Below are positions 1 to 7,819 of a stretch of 32,569 bases of DNA, piece after piece; position 1 is the first letter of the stretch; each line of letters starts with the position of its first letter. The notes beneath the pieces were generated by a model. The model saw only the letters and a program-made list of their open reading frames with translations, made no database searches and had not been told where the DNA came from. The stretch spans positions 1 to 32,569 of the forward strand of contig CBFCZK010000016.1 of the NCBI GenBank assembly GCA_965602805.1. The letters are read 5' to 3'. A program made the position numbers and the translations under genes. Origin of the DNA: Thiomicrorhabdus sp965602805. Lineage in GTDB: Bacteria > Pseudomonadota > Gammaproteobacteria > Thiomicrospirales > Thiomicrospiraceae.

Positions 1-56
1 AAAGTGTAACCCATGTATCTGTAATAATCTGTTACCTATGTATCTGTATCACTCAA
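1..56 (-). mobile_element. Outer end of an insertion-sequence-like element (rest lies to the left)
   Basis: Two near-identical 15-bp units, TGTAACCCATGTATC (5-19) and TGTTACCTATGTATC (30-44), sit exactly 25 bp apart. Read on the minus strand, the block begins TGAGTGATACAGATACATAG at position 56. It aligns with the block at the right edge of the window, which begins TGTCCGATACACAAACATAG: a TG start, then GATACA, then ACATAGGTAACA, then a second copy 25 bp further in. Multiple short terminal repeats that begin with TG are typical of IS21-like and some IS481-like ends. The family assignment is an inference, because no transposase is inside the window. The element appears to be inserted in the BRCT gene that follows. 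Confidence 0.55.
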
Positions 57-67
57 CTGTCGTTTTA

Positions 68-758
68 TCACTGCATTGTTCCGCTAAAACAAAATACTTT
101 GCTATCAAAATCTATATTATCGATATCATCTAAAGGTAGGTTTGTGATTTTACCTGATGCAGCTCCATCTTCCGAAAAAGCACCGCCAACCGCATCAAAA
201 AGAACCATAAGAATATATTCCTTTTCAGCTCCATCCAGCACACCATCACTCAGTGCATCCTGTATAGCAGAATAGACAGAACTTAGTGGCCAATGCTCTC
301 TAGCATCTTCATGGGCATGAAGCCAATCCATTAAATAATAGACCTCATCGTCTGATAACTTTTCGTCTGCTGAAATCCCTGCAAATAATCCAGTAGATCG
401 CTTTATCGATTCTCGGCTATCTACCGTGAGCACATCATATTCATCTCTGAACTCTAAAAAATCACTTAACAACTGCGATAAATCATCTTTTTCAGCTGTC
501 GTAACAATTCCATCCTCCAGAACATCATTTAACGCATCTAGTAAATCTATAACATCAGGGTCATCAAACAAATATTCCTGAGCACTTAACCAATTTTGTA
601 AAAAAAACAACCTCACCAGTCGTTAAGGCTTTATCGCCCTGAATACCTGCAACTATCCCAAGTAAATTTGTAAATGCCTTCTCAATATTATGCCCACGAT
701 TAAAACTCATATTTAATGGCTGGCCATTACTATCTAAATAATTCTCTTCGCTCATCAT
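68..758 (-). pseudogene. BRCT-domain protein gene, frameshifted and truncated
   Basis: The reading frame starts at ATG 758 (MMSEENYLDSNGQPLNMSF), with AAGG six bases upstream. It runs through GIVAGIQGDKALTTGEVVFF and then goes out of frame at a run of eight A on the plus strand (600-607). The next frame carries on directly (LQNWLSAQEYLFDDPDVIDL) down to the stop at 68. Seven bases in the run would restore one continuous protein. The C-terminus KVFCFSGTM is the first strand of a BRCT fold like that of NAD-dependent DNA ligase; the rest of that domain is missing where the insertion-sequence-like end begins. In another frame, positions 57-75 would encode SDKTTVE, also BRCT-like, so a second small lesion is possible. 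The role of the family is unknown to me. The frameshift could be a sequencing error; the truncation is not explained that way. Confidence 0.7.
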
Positions 759-852
759 GTAGCCTTATAAAGTAGGTAAACCATCTCCACTGATAATACA
801 GTAAAACCTAAATACGTAAAAGACACGTGTGACTAATTAAAAACACTTTCTA

Positions 853-879
853 ACAAAAAAGGGAATAACCCTCTTTTTT
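853..879. terminator. Weak A/T-flanked hairpin
   Basis: A run of A, then GGG, a five-base loop, CCC and a run of T. The stem is short and has a two-base bulge. It lies between the BRCT remnant and htpX, upstream of the former. It might act as a second weak terminator for htpX transcripts. Confidence 0.25.
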
Positions 880-919
880 AACTCACCCTCTGTAAGATAT
901 AAACTCTAATTTTAAAAAC

Positions 920-958
920 AAAAAAGCCCCGCCAGTTAAAAACTGACGGGGCTTTTTG
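920..958. terminator. Bidirectional rho-independent terminator after htpX
   Basis: AAAAAGCCCCGCCAGTT (921-937) pairs with AACTGACGGGGCTTTTT (941-957) with one G-T-type mismatch and a three-base loop. The T-run is present in both directions. It lies 25 bp past the htpX stop codon on the minus strand. Confidence 0.85.
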
Positions 959-981
959 TTTAGAATTTTAAAAGTACTAAA

Positions 982-1878
982 TTAAGCTACTTTTAAAGCT
1001 TCCTGCGGTGTTGCTTCTAAAGCAGCAATACGATCTTCAATCGGCGGATGCGACGTAAACAATTTACCGAACTTACTACCACCAGAAGAGATACCAAATG
1101 CAGCAATCTGGTCAGGTAACTCACCTGGTTGCATTGTTTGTAAACGCTTAAGTGCCGCAATCATATTCTCTTTACCCGCTAGGTATGCGCCACCGTTATC
1201 CGCATGGAATTCACGCTTACGTGAGAACCACATTGAGATGGTGCTGGCTAGAATACCGAAGAAGATTTGCGCGACGATATCAACAATAATGAAAGTCCAG
1301 CTGTGTCCAGACGATTCGTTTTTAAGAATCACACGATCCACGACATAAGCAACGATCTTGGCGAAGAAGATAACAAAGGTGTTTAATACACCTTGTAACA
1401 AGGCCATTGTGACCATGTCGCCGTTAGCAACGTGCGCTACTTCGTGACCTAATACCGCTTCTACTTCGTTCTGGCGCATACTGCGCATCAAACCTGTAGA
1501 GACAGCAACTAGAGACTTGTTCTTCGTCATACCAGTTGCAAATGCGTTTGGCTGTGGAGAGTCATAGATAGCGACTTCTGGGGTTTTAATGCCCGCTTTT
1601 TCCGCTTGACGGGCAACCGTATCAACCAACCACTGCTCATCTGCATTACGGGGTGTTTCAATGACTTTAGCACCAGTAGACATTTTAGCCATAAACTTAG
1701 ACATTGCTAAAGAGACAAATGAACCTGCAAAACCAAAGATTAAGGCAAACATGAATAAGTTATTTAGGTTAAGGCTCGTGCCTTCCATGTAGTTGCCTAC
1801 CCCTAAAATATTCATCGCCAACATAGCAACCGCGATAACCGCGATGTTTGTCAGTAAAAATAAACCAATACGCTTCAT
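982..1878 (-). CDS. htpX: HtpX, membrane-bound zinc metalloprotease (M48)
   Basis: 298 residues, close to the E. coli HtpX length. The start is ATG 1878 (MKRIGLFLLTNIAVIAV), seven bases after AAGGAG; a longer frame opening at a TTG codon at 1902 has no support. The protein has two N-terminal membrane segments (about residues 4-24 and 38-60), the zinc site HEVAH (145-149) with its downstream Glu in SRKREFHAD, and two further hydrophobic segments around 160-220. HtpX degrades misfolded inner-membrane proteins together with FtsH and is heat-shock controlled in E. coli. A heat-shock-like promoter is visible upstream at 1956-1984. A terminator follows the gene, so it is probably monocistronic. Confidence 0.95.
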   Translation of the reverse strand: MKRIGLFLLTNIAVIAVAMLAMNILGVGNYMEGTSLNLNNLFMFALIFGFAGSFVSLAMSKFMAKMSTGAKVIETPRNADEQWLVDTVARQAEKAGIKTPEVAIYDSPQPNAFATGMTKNKSLVAVSTGLMRSMRQNEVEAVLGHEVAHVANGDMVTMALLQGVLNTFVIFFAKIVAYVVDRVILKNESSGHSWTFIIVDIVAQIFFGILASTISMWFSRKREFHADNGGAYLAGKENMIAALKRLQTMQPGELPDQIAAFGISSGGSKFGKLFTSHPPIEDRIAALEATPQEALKVA

Positions 1879-1955
1879 TGAAGACTCCTTATTCGGTTTC
1901 AAAATTTAAAAGTTTAATCACTTTAACAACTTGGTATAAAGTAATTTATATGACT

Positions 1956-1984
1956 AATATAAGGTTTTTCTATAACCTTTCAAG
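1956..1984 (-). promoter_or_regulatory. htpX promoter, sigma-32-like and sigma-70-like overlapping
   Basis: On the minus strand CTTGAAA (1978-1984) is a perfect heat-shock -35 box. Fourteen bases further on is CTTATAT, a partial match to the CCCATNT -10 box. The same DNA reads as a sigma-70 promoter: TTGAAA (1978-1983), 16 bp, TATATT (1956-1961). Transcription would begin about 70 nt before the htpX ATG. This comes from motif reading only. Confidence 0.5.
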
Positions 1985-2019
1985 TCTTATTAATGACATT
2001 TTTACTATTTTTAGATGAA

Positions 2020-2055
2020 AAAACAGAACTGACCAGGCCTGGTTAGTTCTGTTTT
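2020..2055. terminator. 36-bp palindrome after gatB, centred on ACCAGGCCTGGT
   Basis: AAAACAGAACT (2020-2030) and AGTTCTGTTTT (2045-2055) flank a G/T pair and the 12-bp palindrome at 2032-2043. The whole forms an almost perfect hairpin with a T-run on both strands, just past the gatB stop. It probably terminates the gatCAB transcript before htpX. Its centre is a member of the repeat family described in the findings. Confidence 0.65.
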
Positions 2056-2151
2056 CATTTAAAAACAATTAGTTAAATACGTTTATAGACTTATACAAGC
2101 TTATCCAATCTCATAGATAGGCCAACACTGCACCAGAGAATAAGCTTTAAA

Positions 2152-3588
2152 TCAGGCCTTTAACTTAGCCATCAACATTTTATTCACCTGACCTGGATTA
2201 GCCTGACCGCCAGAAGCTTTCATAATTTGTCCGACAAAATAACCCATCATCTTCTCTTGTCCACCTTTATAGGCTTCGACTTGACTTGGGTTATTCGCCA
2301 GCACTTCATCGACTAAAGCTTCAATCGCGCCACTGTCGGTAATCTGCTTTAAGCCTTTGCTTTCGATAATCTCGTCTGCAGAACCTTCACCTTGCCACAT
2401 CGCATCAAACACTTGTTTAGCGATTTTACCGGAGATGCTGTTATCGATAATACGACTAATCATACCCGCCAACATTTCCGCCGATACAGGTGCTTCATCT
2501 ATCGCTAATCCATCGCGATTCAATGCCGCTGAAAAACCAGAGGTTGCCCAGTTAGAACATAACTTCGGATCTTTTGCATCGGTCAAAGTCACCACTTTTT
2601 CGAAGAACTCTGCCATGGCACGAGAACCGGTCAAGACCGCTGCATCGTAATCACTTAACCCAAAGTCAGCCACAAAACGCGCACGTTTAGCATCTGGCAG
2701 TTCAGGCATAATCGCTCTCACGGCTTCAACATCATCTTCCGTGATAATCACAGGCAATAAATCAGGACAAGGGAAGTAACGGTAATCGTTGGCTTCTTCT
2801 TTAGTACGCATTGAACGGGTGATGTCTTTTTCAGAATTGTATAAACGTGTTTCCTGAACGACTTTTCCGCCACTTTCAATCACTTCAATTTGGCGTTCAA
2901 TCTCAATTTCAATGGCTCTTTCAATGAACTTGAATGAGTTAATATTTTTTAACTCTGCACGCGTACCTAAAGGCTCGCCTGGACGACGTACTGAAACGTT
3001 GGAATCGACACGGAAAGAACCTTCCTGCATATTACCGTCACAAATCCCTAAGTATTGAACTAACTCATGCATTTTCTTAGCATAAGCCACGGCTTCTTTT
3101 GCAGAAGACATATCAGGATCGGAAACGATTTCTAATAAAGCCGTCCCTGAACGGTTTAAATCAATTCCGGTTTGTCCTGGGACAATACCGTGTACCGATT
3201 TACCGGCATCTTCTTCCAAATGCGCTCGGGTAACACCAATGACTTTTTTAGTTCCGTCTTCCAGTTCAATCTCTAACTTACCTTGACCCACGATTGGAAA
3301 ATCCATCTGTGTGGTCTGGTAGCCTTTAGGTGAATCTGGATAAAAATAGTTTTTACGGTCAAATACAGAACGCATCCCCAGCTCGGCATCTAAGGCTAAG
3401 CCCAACATAATGGACTTGCCTAAAACAGCGTGATTTAACACTGGCAACATACCTGGCATACCCGCATCAATTGGGCAGGCCTGGCTGTTAGGGGCTGCAC
3501 CGTATTCGGTTGAAGCGCCTGAAAATATTTTTGATTTGGTGGTTAACTGAGCATGAATCTCTAAACCAATGACTACTTCCCAACTCAT
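2152..3588 (-). CDS. gatB: GatB, Asp/Glu-tRNA amidotransferase subunit B
   Basis: 478 residues, full length for the family. GatB activates the misacylated Glu-tRNA(Gln) or Asp-tRNA(Asn) with ATP so that ammonia from GatA can amidate it. The N-terminal signature MSWEVVIGLEIHAQL, the kinase-like core (RKNYFYPDSPKGYQTTQ, HLEEDAGKS, LNRSGTALLEIVSDPD, GSFRVDSNVSVRR) and a helical C-terminal tRNA-contact domain ending GQIMKASGGQANPGQVN are all present. ATG 3588 follows AGGAGT. It is the last gene of the gatC-gatA-gatB operon, 18 bp after gatA. The complex implies that the organism makes Gln-tRNA, Asn-tRNA or both by transamidation; the window does not show which. Confidence 0.97.
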   Translation of the reverse strand: MSWEVVIGLEIHAQLTTKSKIFSGASTEYGAAPNSQACPIDAGMPGMLPVLNHAVLGKSIMLGLALDAELGMRSVFDRKNYFYPDSPKGYQTTQMDFPIVGQGKLEIELEDGTKKVIGVTRAHLEEDAGKSVHGIVPGQTGIDLNRSGTALLEIVSDPDMSSAKEAVAYAKKMHELVQYLGICDGNMQEGSFRVDSNVSVRRPGEPLGTRAELKNINSFKFIERAIEIEIERQIEVIESGGKVVQETRLYNSEKDITRSMRTKEEANDYRYFPCPDLLPVIITEDDVEAVRAIMPELPDAKRARFVADFGLSDYDAAVLTGSRAMAEFFEKVVTLTDAKDPKLCSNWATSGFSAALNRDGLAIDEAPVSAEMLAGMISRIIDNSISGKIAKQVFDAMWQGEGSADEIIESKGLKQITDSGAIEALVDEVLANNPSQVEAYKGGQEKMMGYFVGQIMKASGGQANPGQVNKMLMAKLKA

Positions 3589-3606
3589 GATTGGACTCCT
3601 ACTGAA

Positions 3607-5061
3607 TTATTGATACTGTGCTGGCATTTGTTTATGCCAATCAGTGACTTGTTGAAACTGATGACCTATATTCAGCAATTTAGCTTCGCTGAAATAAGGC
3701 CCCACAATATGCAATCCAACCGGACGATTATTGGCAAACCCAGCCGGAACGGACAAAGCAGGCAGGCCTGCTAAGTTGACCGGAATGGTATATAAATCGG
3801 CCAAATACATACTAATTTGATCGTCAGACTTCTCACCAATATTAAAGGCAGAAGTTGGCGCAACGGGCCCCATAATGACATCGCAGCTTTCAAAAGCTTT
3901 GGTAAAGTCATCACGAACCATACGACGTAACTTTTGTGCTTTTAGGTAATAAGCATCGTAGTAACCTGCTGACAAAGCGTAAGCCCCAACCATGATTCTA
4001 CGTTTAACTTCTTCACCAAAGCCTTCTGAACGTGAACGTTTATAAAGGTCTTCCAAATTCTTAGGGTTTTCACAACGATAACCAAAACGTACACCGTCAT
4101 AACGAGATAAGTTAGCCGATGCTTCTGCAGGCGCTAAGACGTAATAGGCTGGCACGGCTAAATCTTTATTCGGTAGGTGGACTTCAATCACTTCGCCGCC
4201 TAATTTTTCAACTTCGGCAATCGCAGTTTTAATAACGCTTTCAACGTCAGGGTCTAAACCTTCACCAAAATACTCAGCCGGCACACCGATTTTTAGACCT
4301 TTTAACGACTGGCCTAACTCGGCTGTGTAATCGGTTTTTTCACGTTCAAGACTGGTTGAATCACGCTCATCAAACCCGGCCATGGCATTCAACATCCAAG
4401 CAGAATCTTCTGCCGAACGTGTCATTGGACCCGCCTGATCGAAACTCGATGCGTAGGCGATAATGCCAAAACGTGAAACTGAACCGTAAGTTGGTTTAAT
4501 GCCCGTAATACCACAGAAAGAGGCTGGCTGACGAACCGAACCACCGGTATCTGTTCCGGTCGCTAAAGGCGCAAGTCCTGCAGCAATAACTGCGGCAGAA
4601 CCACCCGAAGAACCACCTGGAACCGCTTTATGATCCCAAGGGTTTTTCGTTGGCCCGTAATAACTGCTCTCCGATGAAGACCCCATCGCGAACTCGTCCA
4701 TATTGGTTTTACCCAAGATCGGCATACCGATTTTCTTCAACTGAGTAACGACATGTGCATCATAAGGGGCGATAAAGTTATCTAACATCTTAGAACTACA
4801 AGAGGTTTTCACGCCATCTGTACAGAAGATATCTTTATGGGCAACTGGAATACCGGTCAGTAACTCGCCTTCTCCCGCAGCGATTTGCTTATCCGCGGCT
4901 TCTGCCATGCTGATGGCTAACTCAGGGGTGACGGTGACAAACGCGTTTAAATCACCATCGTACTGTGAGATGCGGTCAAGGTAGTGTTGCGTTAACTGCA
5001 CGCTGGTGATTTCACCAGACTGCAACTTTTCGCTCATTTGTTTAATGGTTAAATTGTGCAT
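3607..5061 (-). CDS. gatA: GatA, Asp/Glu-tRNA amidotransferase amidase subunit
   Basis: 484 residues from ATG 5061 (MHNLTIKQMSEKLQSGEITS), eight bases after GGA. A longer frame begins at a TTG (5082) that overlaps the gatC stop region and is less likely. This is an amidase-signature protein that releases ammonia from glutamine for GatB. The catalytic Lys-cisSer-Ser triad can be read: K76 in VAHKDIF, S151 in PGGSSGGSAA and S175 in GTDTGGSVRQPASF, with spacing equal to that of the Staphylococcus aureus enzyme. It lies 13 bp after gatC, which indicates a shared transcript. Confidence 0.97.
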   Translation of the reverse strand: MHNLTIKQMSEKLQSGEITSVQLTQHYLDRISQYDGDLNAFVTVTPELAISMAEAADKQIAAGEGELLTGIPVAHKDIFCTDGVKTSCSSKMLDNFIAPYDAHVVTQLKKIGMPILGKTNMDEFAMGSSSESSYYGPTKNPWDHKAVPGGSSGGSAAVIAAGLAPLATGTDTGGSVRQPASFCGITGIKPTYGSVSRFGIIAYASSFDQAGPMTRSAEDSAWMLNAMAGFDERDSTSLEREKTDYTAELGQSLKGLKIGVPAEYFGEGLDPDVESVIKTAIAEVEKLGGEVIEVHLPNKDLAVPAYYVLAPAEASANLSRYDGVRFGYRCENPKNLEDLYKRSRSEGFGEEVKRRIMVGAYALSAGYYDAYYLKAQKLRRMVRDDFTKAFESCDVIMGPVAPTSAFNIGEKSDDQISMYLADLYTIPVNLAGLPALSVPAGFANNRPVGLHIVGPYFSEAKLLNIGHQFQQVTDWHKQMPAQYQ

Positions 5062-5074
5062 AATCTGATTCCAA

Positions 5075-5362
5075 TCACTCAATGACTTGTGGGACTAAAT
5101 AATGTGCTTGTGCCGCAGACGGTGCAATCGCCTGCAACTTCTCGTGCTGGTCCACCTCTGTCACAACATCTGCTCTCAATCGCTGAACCGCATCTAAAGG
5201 ATGCGCCATTGGCTCTACGCCCTGGCTATCAACAGCTTCCATTTGCGTGAACAAATCTAAAATATTGGACAGTTTGGCTGCGACACTGTCCACATCTTCT
5301 TCGCGCACTTCAATCTGTGCTAAACGAGAGATATATTCGACTTCAGTTTTTCCTAAAGACAC
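5075..5362 (-). CDS. gatC: GatC, Asp/Glu-tRNA amidotransferase subunit C
   Basis: 95 residues, the usual length. GatC is a small subunit that wraps around GatA and GatB and stabilises the complex. It shows the family pattern VEYISRLAQIEVREEDVD in the N-terminal helices and EPMAHPLDAVQRLRADVV in the central stretch. The start is GTG (5362), six bases after AGGAG; no ATG fits. It is the first gene of the gatCAB operon and diverges from mreB across a 375-bp gap. Confidence 0.95.
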   Translation of the reverse strand: MSLGKTEVEYISRLAQIEVREEDVDSVAAKLSNILDLFTQMEAVDSQGVEPMAHPLDAVQRLRADVVTEVDQHEKLQAIAPSAAQAHYLVPQVIE

Positions 5363-5737
5363 ACTTTTCTCCTAATCGGAATCGGTAATATCGTTCAAAA
5401 CAGCCTTTTAACAAGCTTCTTTGAGTCTACTTTCAATAAGCCTTTTGAACTTAATTTGAACTTAAACAAGACTCTAAACGAGGTAATTTATTTAACCGCA
5501 TAAAATACCATATTTACGCCTTCTATATAAGACTATTCTTAAACCGTTACTGTATAAAAGTAGGCTTTAAACGTCAGATTTTGTCAGAAATGAGTTAAAA
5601 CTACCCTAAGTCCCGATAACACCACAAAATAATTACCTTTTCGCTTCAATTACTGCTCACAAGCACTTCTCCCAACTGACTAATTAAGTTAAAATGCAGG
5701 AATTATTTTTAGCCTTAACATCAAGGACAAGCCATCA
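5363..5737. promoter_or_regulatory. Divergent gatC/mreB regulatory region
   Basis: A 375-bp AT-rich gap with no credible gene. For mreB a possible sigma-70 promoter is TTCTCC (5667-5672), 17 bp, TAAAAT (5690-5695), followed by AAGGA shortly before ATG 5738. A second TATAAA (5553-5558) has no good -35 partner. On the minus strand a TTGTTA/GATATT pair with 16-bp spacing lies shortly before gatC. A perfect tandem repeat of TTTGAACTTAA is at 5444-5465. All promoter calls here are weak. Confidence 0.4.
5444..5465. repeat. Tandem 11-bp direct repeat TTTGAACTTAA (two copies)
   Basis: Copies at 5444-5454 and 5455-5465 are identical and abut, about one helical turn apart. They lie about 80-100 bp upstream of the gatC start. 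They may be a regulator site or a chance AT-rich duplication. Confidence 0.6.
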
Positions 5738-6784
5738 ATGTTTCGTAAAATCATGGGACTTTTCTCTAACGACCTTTCAATCGATCTAGGTACTGCTAAC
5801 ACATTAATTTACGTGCGCGGCAAAGGCATGGTACTTAATGAACCGTCAGTCGTCTCTATTCGTACCAATAAACGAGGCAGTCATAACCGCAGCATCGTTG
5901 CCGTGGGTGAGAATGCTAAATTGATGCTGGGTAAAGAAAACCAGGACATTCAGACCATTCGCCCTCTTAAAGATGGCGTTATTGCCGATTTTGAAGTGAC
6001 TGAAAAAATGCTGCAAGCCTTTATTCGTAAAGTCCATGAAGCTAAGTTCTTTCAACCAAGCCCTCGCGTCTTGGTCTGCGTACCTTGTGGTTCAACTCAA
6101 GTAGAACGCCGTGCGATTCGTGAAGCAGCTGCTGGCGCAGGTGCTCGTGAAGTTTACTTAATTGAAGAACCAATGGCCGCTGCAATTGGTGCAGGCATGC
6201 CAGTAAGTGAGCCGACTGGTTCAATGGTTGTGGATATTGGTGGCGGAACAACAGAAGTCGCTACGCTTTCTCTAAACGGTATTGTTTGGGCGGATTCAGT
6301 CAAAGTCGGTGGAGATCGTTTCGATGATGCCATCATCAAATATGTACGTCGTAATTACGGCATGATCATTGGTGAAACCACCGCTGAAAAAATCAAAAAA
6401 ACCATCGGTACGGCTTATCATGAAGTGACGCCTGACACGATGGAAGTACATGGTAGCAATATCGCAGAAGCGGTACCACGTCGCTTTACGTTGAACAGCA
6501 ACGAAGTACTTGAAGCTTTGCAAGAGCCACTTTCTCAGATTGTCAGCGCCGTCAGAACCGCTTTAGAGAACACCCCACCAGAACTTGGGGCTGACATTGC
6601 TGAGCATGGTATTGTCTTAACCGGCGGTGGCGCTTTATTGCGTAACCTAAGTACTCTGTTATCAGAAGAGACGGGCATTCCAGTTATTATTGCAGATGAC
6701 CCTTTAACGTGCGTTGCACGTGGCGGCGGACGTGCGCTTGAAATGATGGATGAAAAAGGCATTGATCTTTTCTCTTTTGAATAA
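5738..6784 (+). CDS. mreB: MreB, rod-shape-determining actin homologue
   Basis: 348 residues, close to E. coli MreB (347). MreB forms membrane-bound filaments that guide the elongasome (MreC, MreD, RodA, PBP2). The actin-fold nucleotide motifs are all present: IDLGTANTLIYVRGKG near the N-terminus, VVDIGGGTTEVATLS around residue 165 and GIVLTGGGALLRNL around residue 292. The N-terminal MFRKIMGLFSND suits an amphipathic membrane-binding helix. The start is ATG 5738, with AAGGA upstream. mreC, mreD, PBP2 and rodA follow on the same strand. A small hairpin lies between mreB and mreC. Confidence 0.98.
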   Translation: MFRKIMGLFSNDLSIDLGTANTLIYVRGKGMVLNEPSVVSIRTNKRGSHNRSIVAVGENAKLMLGKENQDIQTIRPLKDGVIADFEVTEKMLQAFIRKVHEAKFFQPSPRVLVCVPCGSTQVERRAIREAAAGAGAREVYLIEEPMAAAIGAGMPVSEPTGSMVVDIGGGTTEVATLSLNGIVWADSVKVGGDRFDDAIIKYVRRNYGMIIGETTAEKIKKTIGTAYHEVTPDTMEVHGSNIAEAVPRRFTLNSNEVLEALQEPLSQIVSAVRTALENTPPELGADIAEHGIVLTGGGALLRNLSTLLSEETGIPVIIADDPLTCVARGGGRALEMMDEKGIDLFSFE

Positions 6785-6839
6785 CCAATTTGCTTAAAAG
6801 GGTGCCATCATTTGGTGATCACTCAACTGTTAAAGAGTA

Positions 6840-6857
6840 ACGCCCGATTAAGGGCGT
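6840..6857 (+). terminator. Small hairpin between mreB and mreC
   Basis: ACGCCC (6840-6845) pairs with GGGCGT (6852-6857) around a six-base loop. Only a weak T-rich tail follows (TTCTGTGATTT). It is more likely an attenuator that lowers mreC expression relative to mreB than a full terminator. Confidence 0.4.
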
Positions 6858-6950
6858 TTCTGTGATTTAAGCATAGCAGTTTCGCTTTAAATAAACAGCC
6901 AATATTCAAAACGATTTGGACGCTTTACTTCACTGACCCCTGCTTTTTCT

Positions 6951-6964
6951 AGGAGCCCCCTATT
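6951..6964 (+). promoter_or_regulatory. Ribosome binding site that points to an ATT start for mreC
   Basis: AGGAG (6951-6955) is followed by six bases and then ATT (6962-6964), in frame with mreC. The first in-frame ATG (6998) has AGAAGG only one base upstream, too close for normal initiation. No ATG, GTG or TTG occurs in frame between the upstream TAG (6950) and 6998. Confidence 0.5.
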
Positions 6965-7819
6965 AGCCTGCATACCACCTCGCCACAGCAAGAAGGCATG
7001 CATTTCGTCATTGCATTCATCGCCGCTATTGCGCTGATGTCAGCAGATTATTACGGCCAGCTTATGGGTAACTTTCGCAGCGCCTTACTAACAACCATTA
7101 CCCCTATCGAACAAATTGCCAGCATACCAAAACACATCTACCAATGGACGTCTACCGACTTCACATCTATGGATGCACTGCAGAATGAAAACCAAAAGCT
7201 AAGCACTGAAATCCTGCTTTTAAAAGCCAAGCAACAACAGCTCACCAATCTTGAATTAGAAGTCGATCGCTTAGAATCTTTATTAGGCACAACGGGCAAA
7301 ATAACCAATCAGTCGGTACAGATTGCCACCATCACCTATTACAGTAACAACCCACTTTCACAGTTCTTAACGGTTAATCGAGGTTACCTTAACGGCATCT
7401 TAGAACAGCAAACGGTGATTGATTCTGAAGGTATTATGGGGCAAATTACCGCGACAACACCAACCTCGTCTAGAGTACTGCTCATTACCGATCCTGAGCA
7501 TCAAATCCCCGTTAGAGTTCAACGGACAGGACAGCGTGGCATCTTGCGTGGCACAGGACATGATAATACCAAACTCGGATTTATCCCTAAAAACAGCATG
7601 GTAAAAATCGGTGATTTACTCGAAAGCTCTGGCCTTGGTGGACTCTTTCCTGCCGGCTATCCTGTGGCCACTGTGACACAGATTGATGAGTTCGGCGACA
7701 ATCCATATTTAGAAATAACCGCTCACCCGATGGCACAGTTACACCAGTCTCGAAAAGTTCTCATTATTTCAAAAGAGCCACTGCCAATCACACCTCAAGA
7801 GGTGAAAAATGCCGAGTAA
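6962..7819 (+). CDS. mreC: MreC, rod-shape-determining periplasmic scaffold
   Basis: 285 residues if it starts at ATT 6962, or 273 from ATG 6998. MreC links MreB to RodA and PBP2 in the periplasm. After a short cytoplasmic N-terminus (SLHTTSPQQEG) comes a membrane helix (HFVIAFIAAIALMSADYYG). A coiled coil follows (about residues 70-105: NENQKLSTEILLLKAKQQQL and on), and then the two beta-barrel domains with DSEGIMGQ and GLFPAGYPVATV. The ATT start is preferred because it is six bases after AGGAG and gives the usual basic or polar cytoplasmic lead. The family often has about 280-370 residues. The gene overlaps mreD by 11 bp, which implies translational coupling. Confidence 0.93.
   Translation: MSLHTTSPQQEGMHFVIAFIAAIALMSADYYGQLMGNFRSALLTTITPIEQIASIPKHIYQWTSTDFTSMDALQNENQKLSTEILLLKAKQQQLTNLELEVDRLESLLGTTGKITNQSVQIATITYYSNNPLSQFLTVNRGYLNGILEQQTVIDSEGIMGQITATTPTSSRVLLITDPEHQIPVRVQRTGQRGILRGTGHDNTKLGFIPKNSMVKIGDLLESSGLGGLFPAGYPVATVTQIDEFGDNPYLEITAHPMAQLHQSRKVLIISKEPLPITPQEVKNAE

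Noticed and set aside
3757..3766. CAGGCCTG-containing sequences in gatA, gatB and the DsrE-like gene (near 3476, 3757 and 32045)
   Set aside because: They match only 8-10 central bases of the 12-bp palindrome and fall in ordinary codons, so they were not counted as copies.
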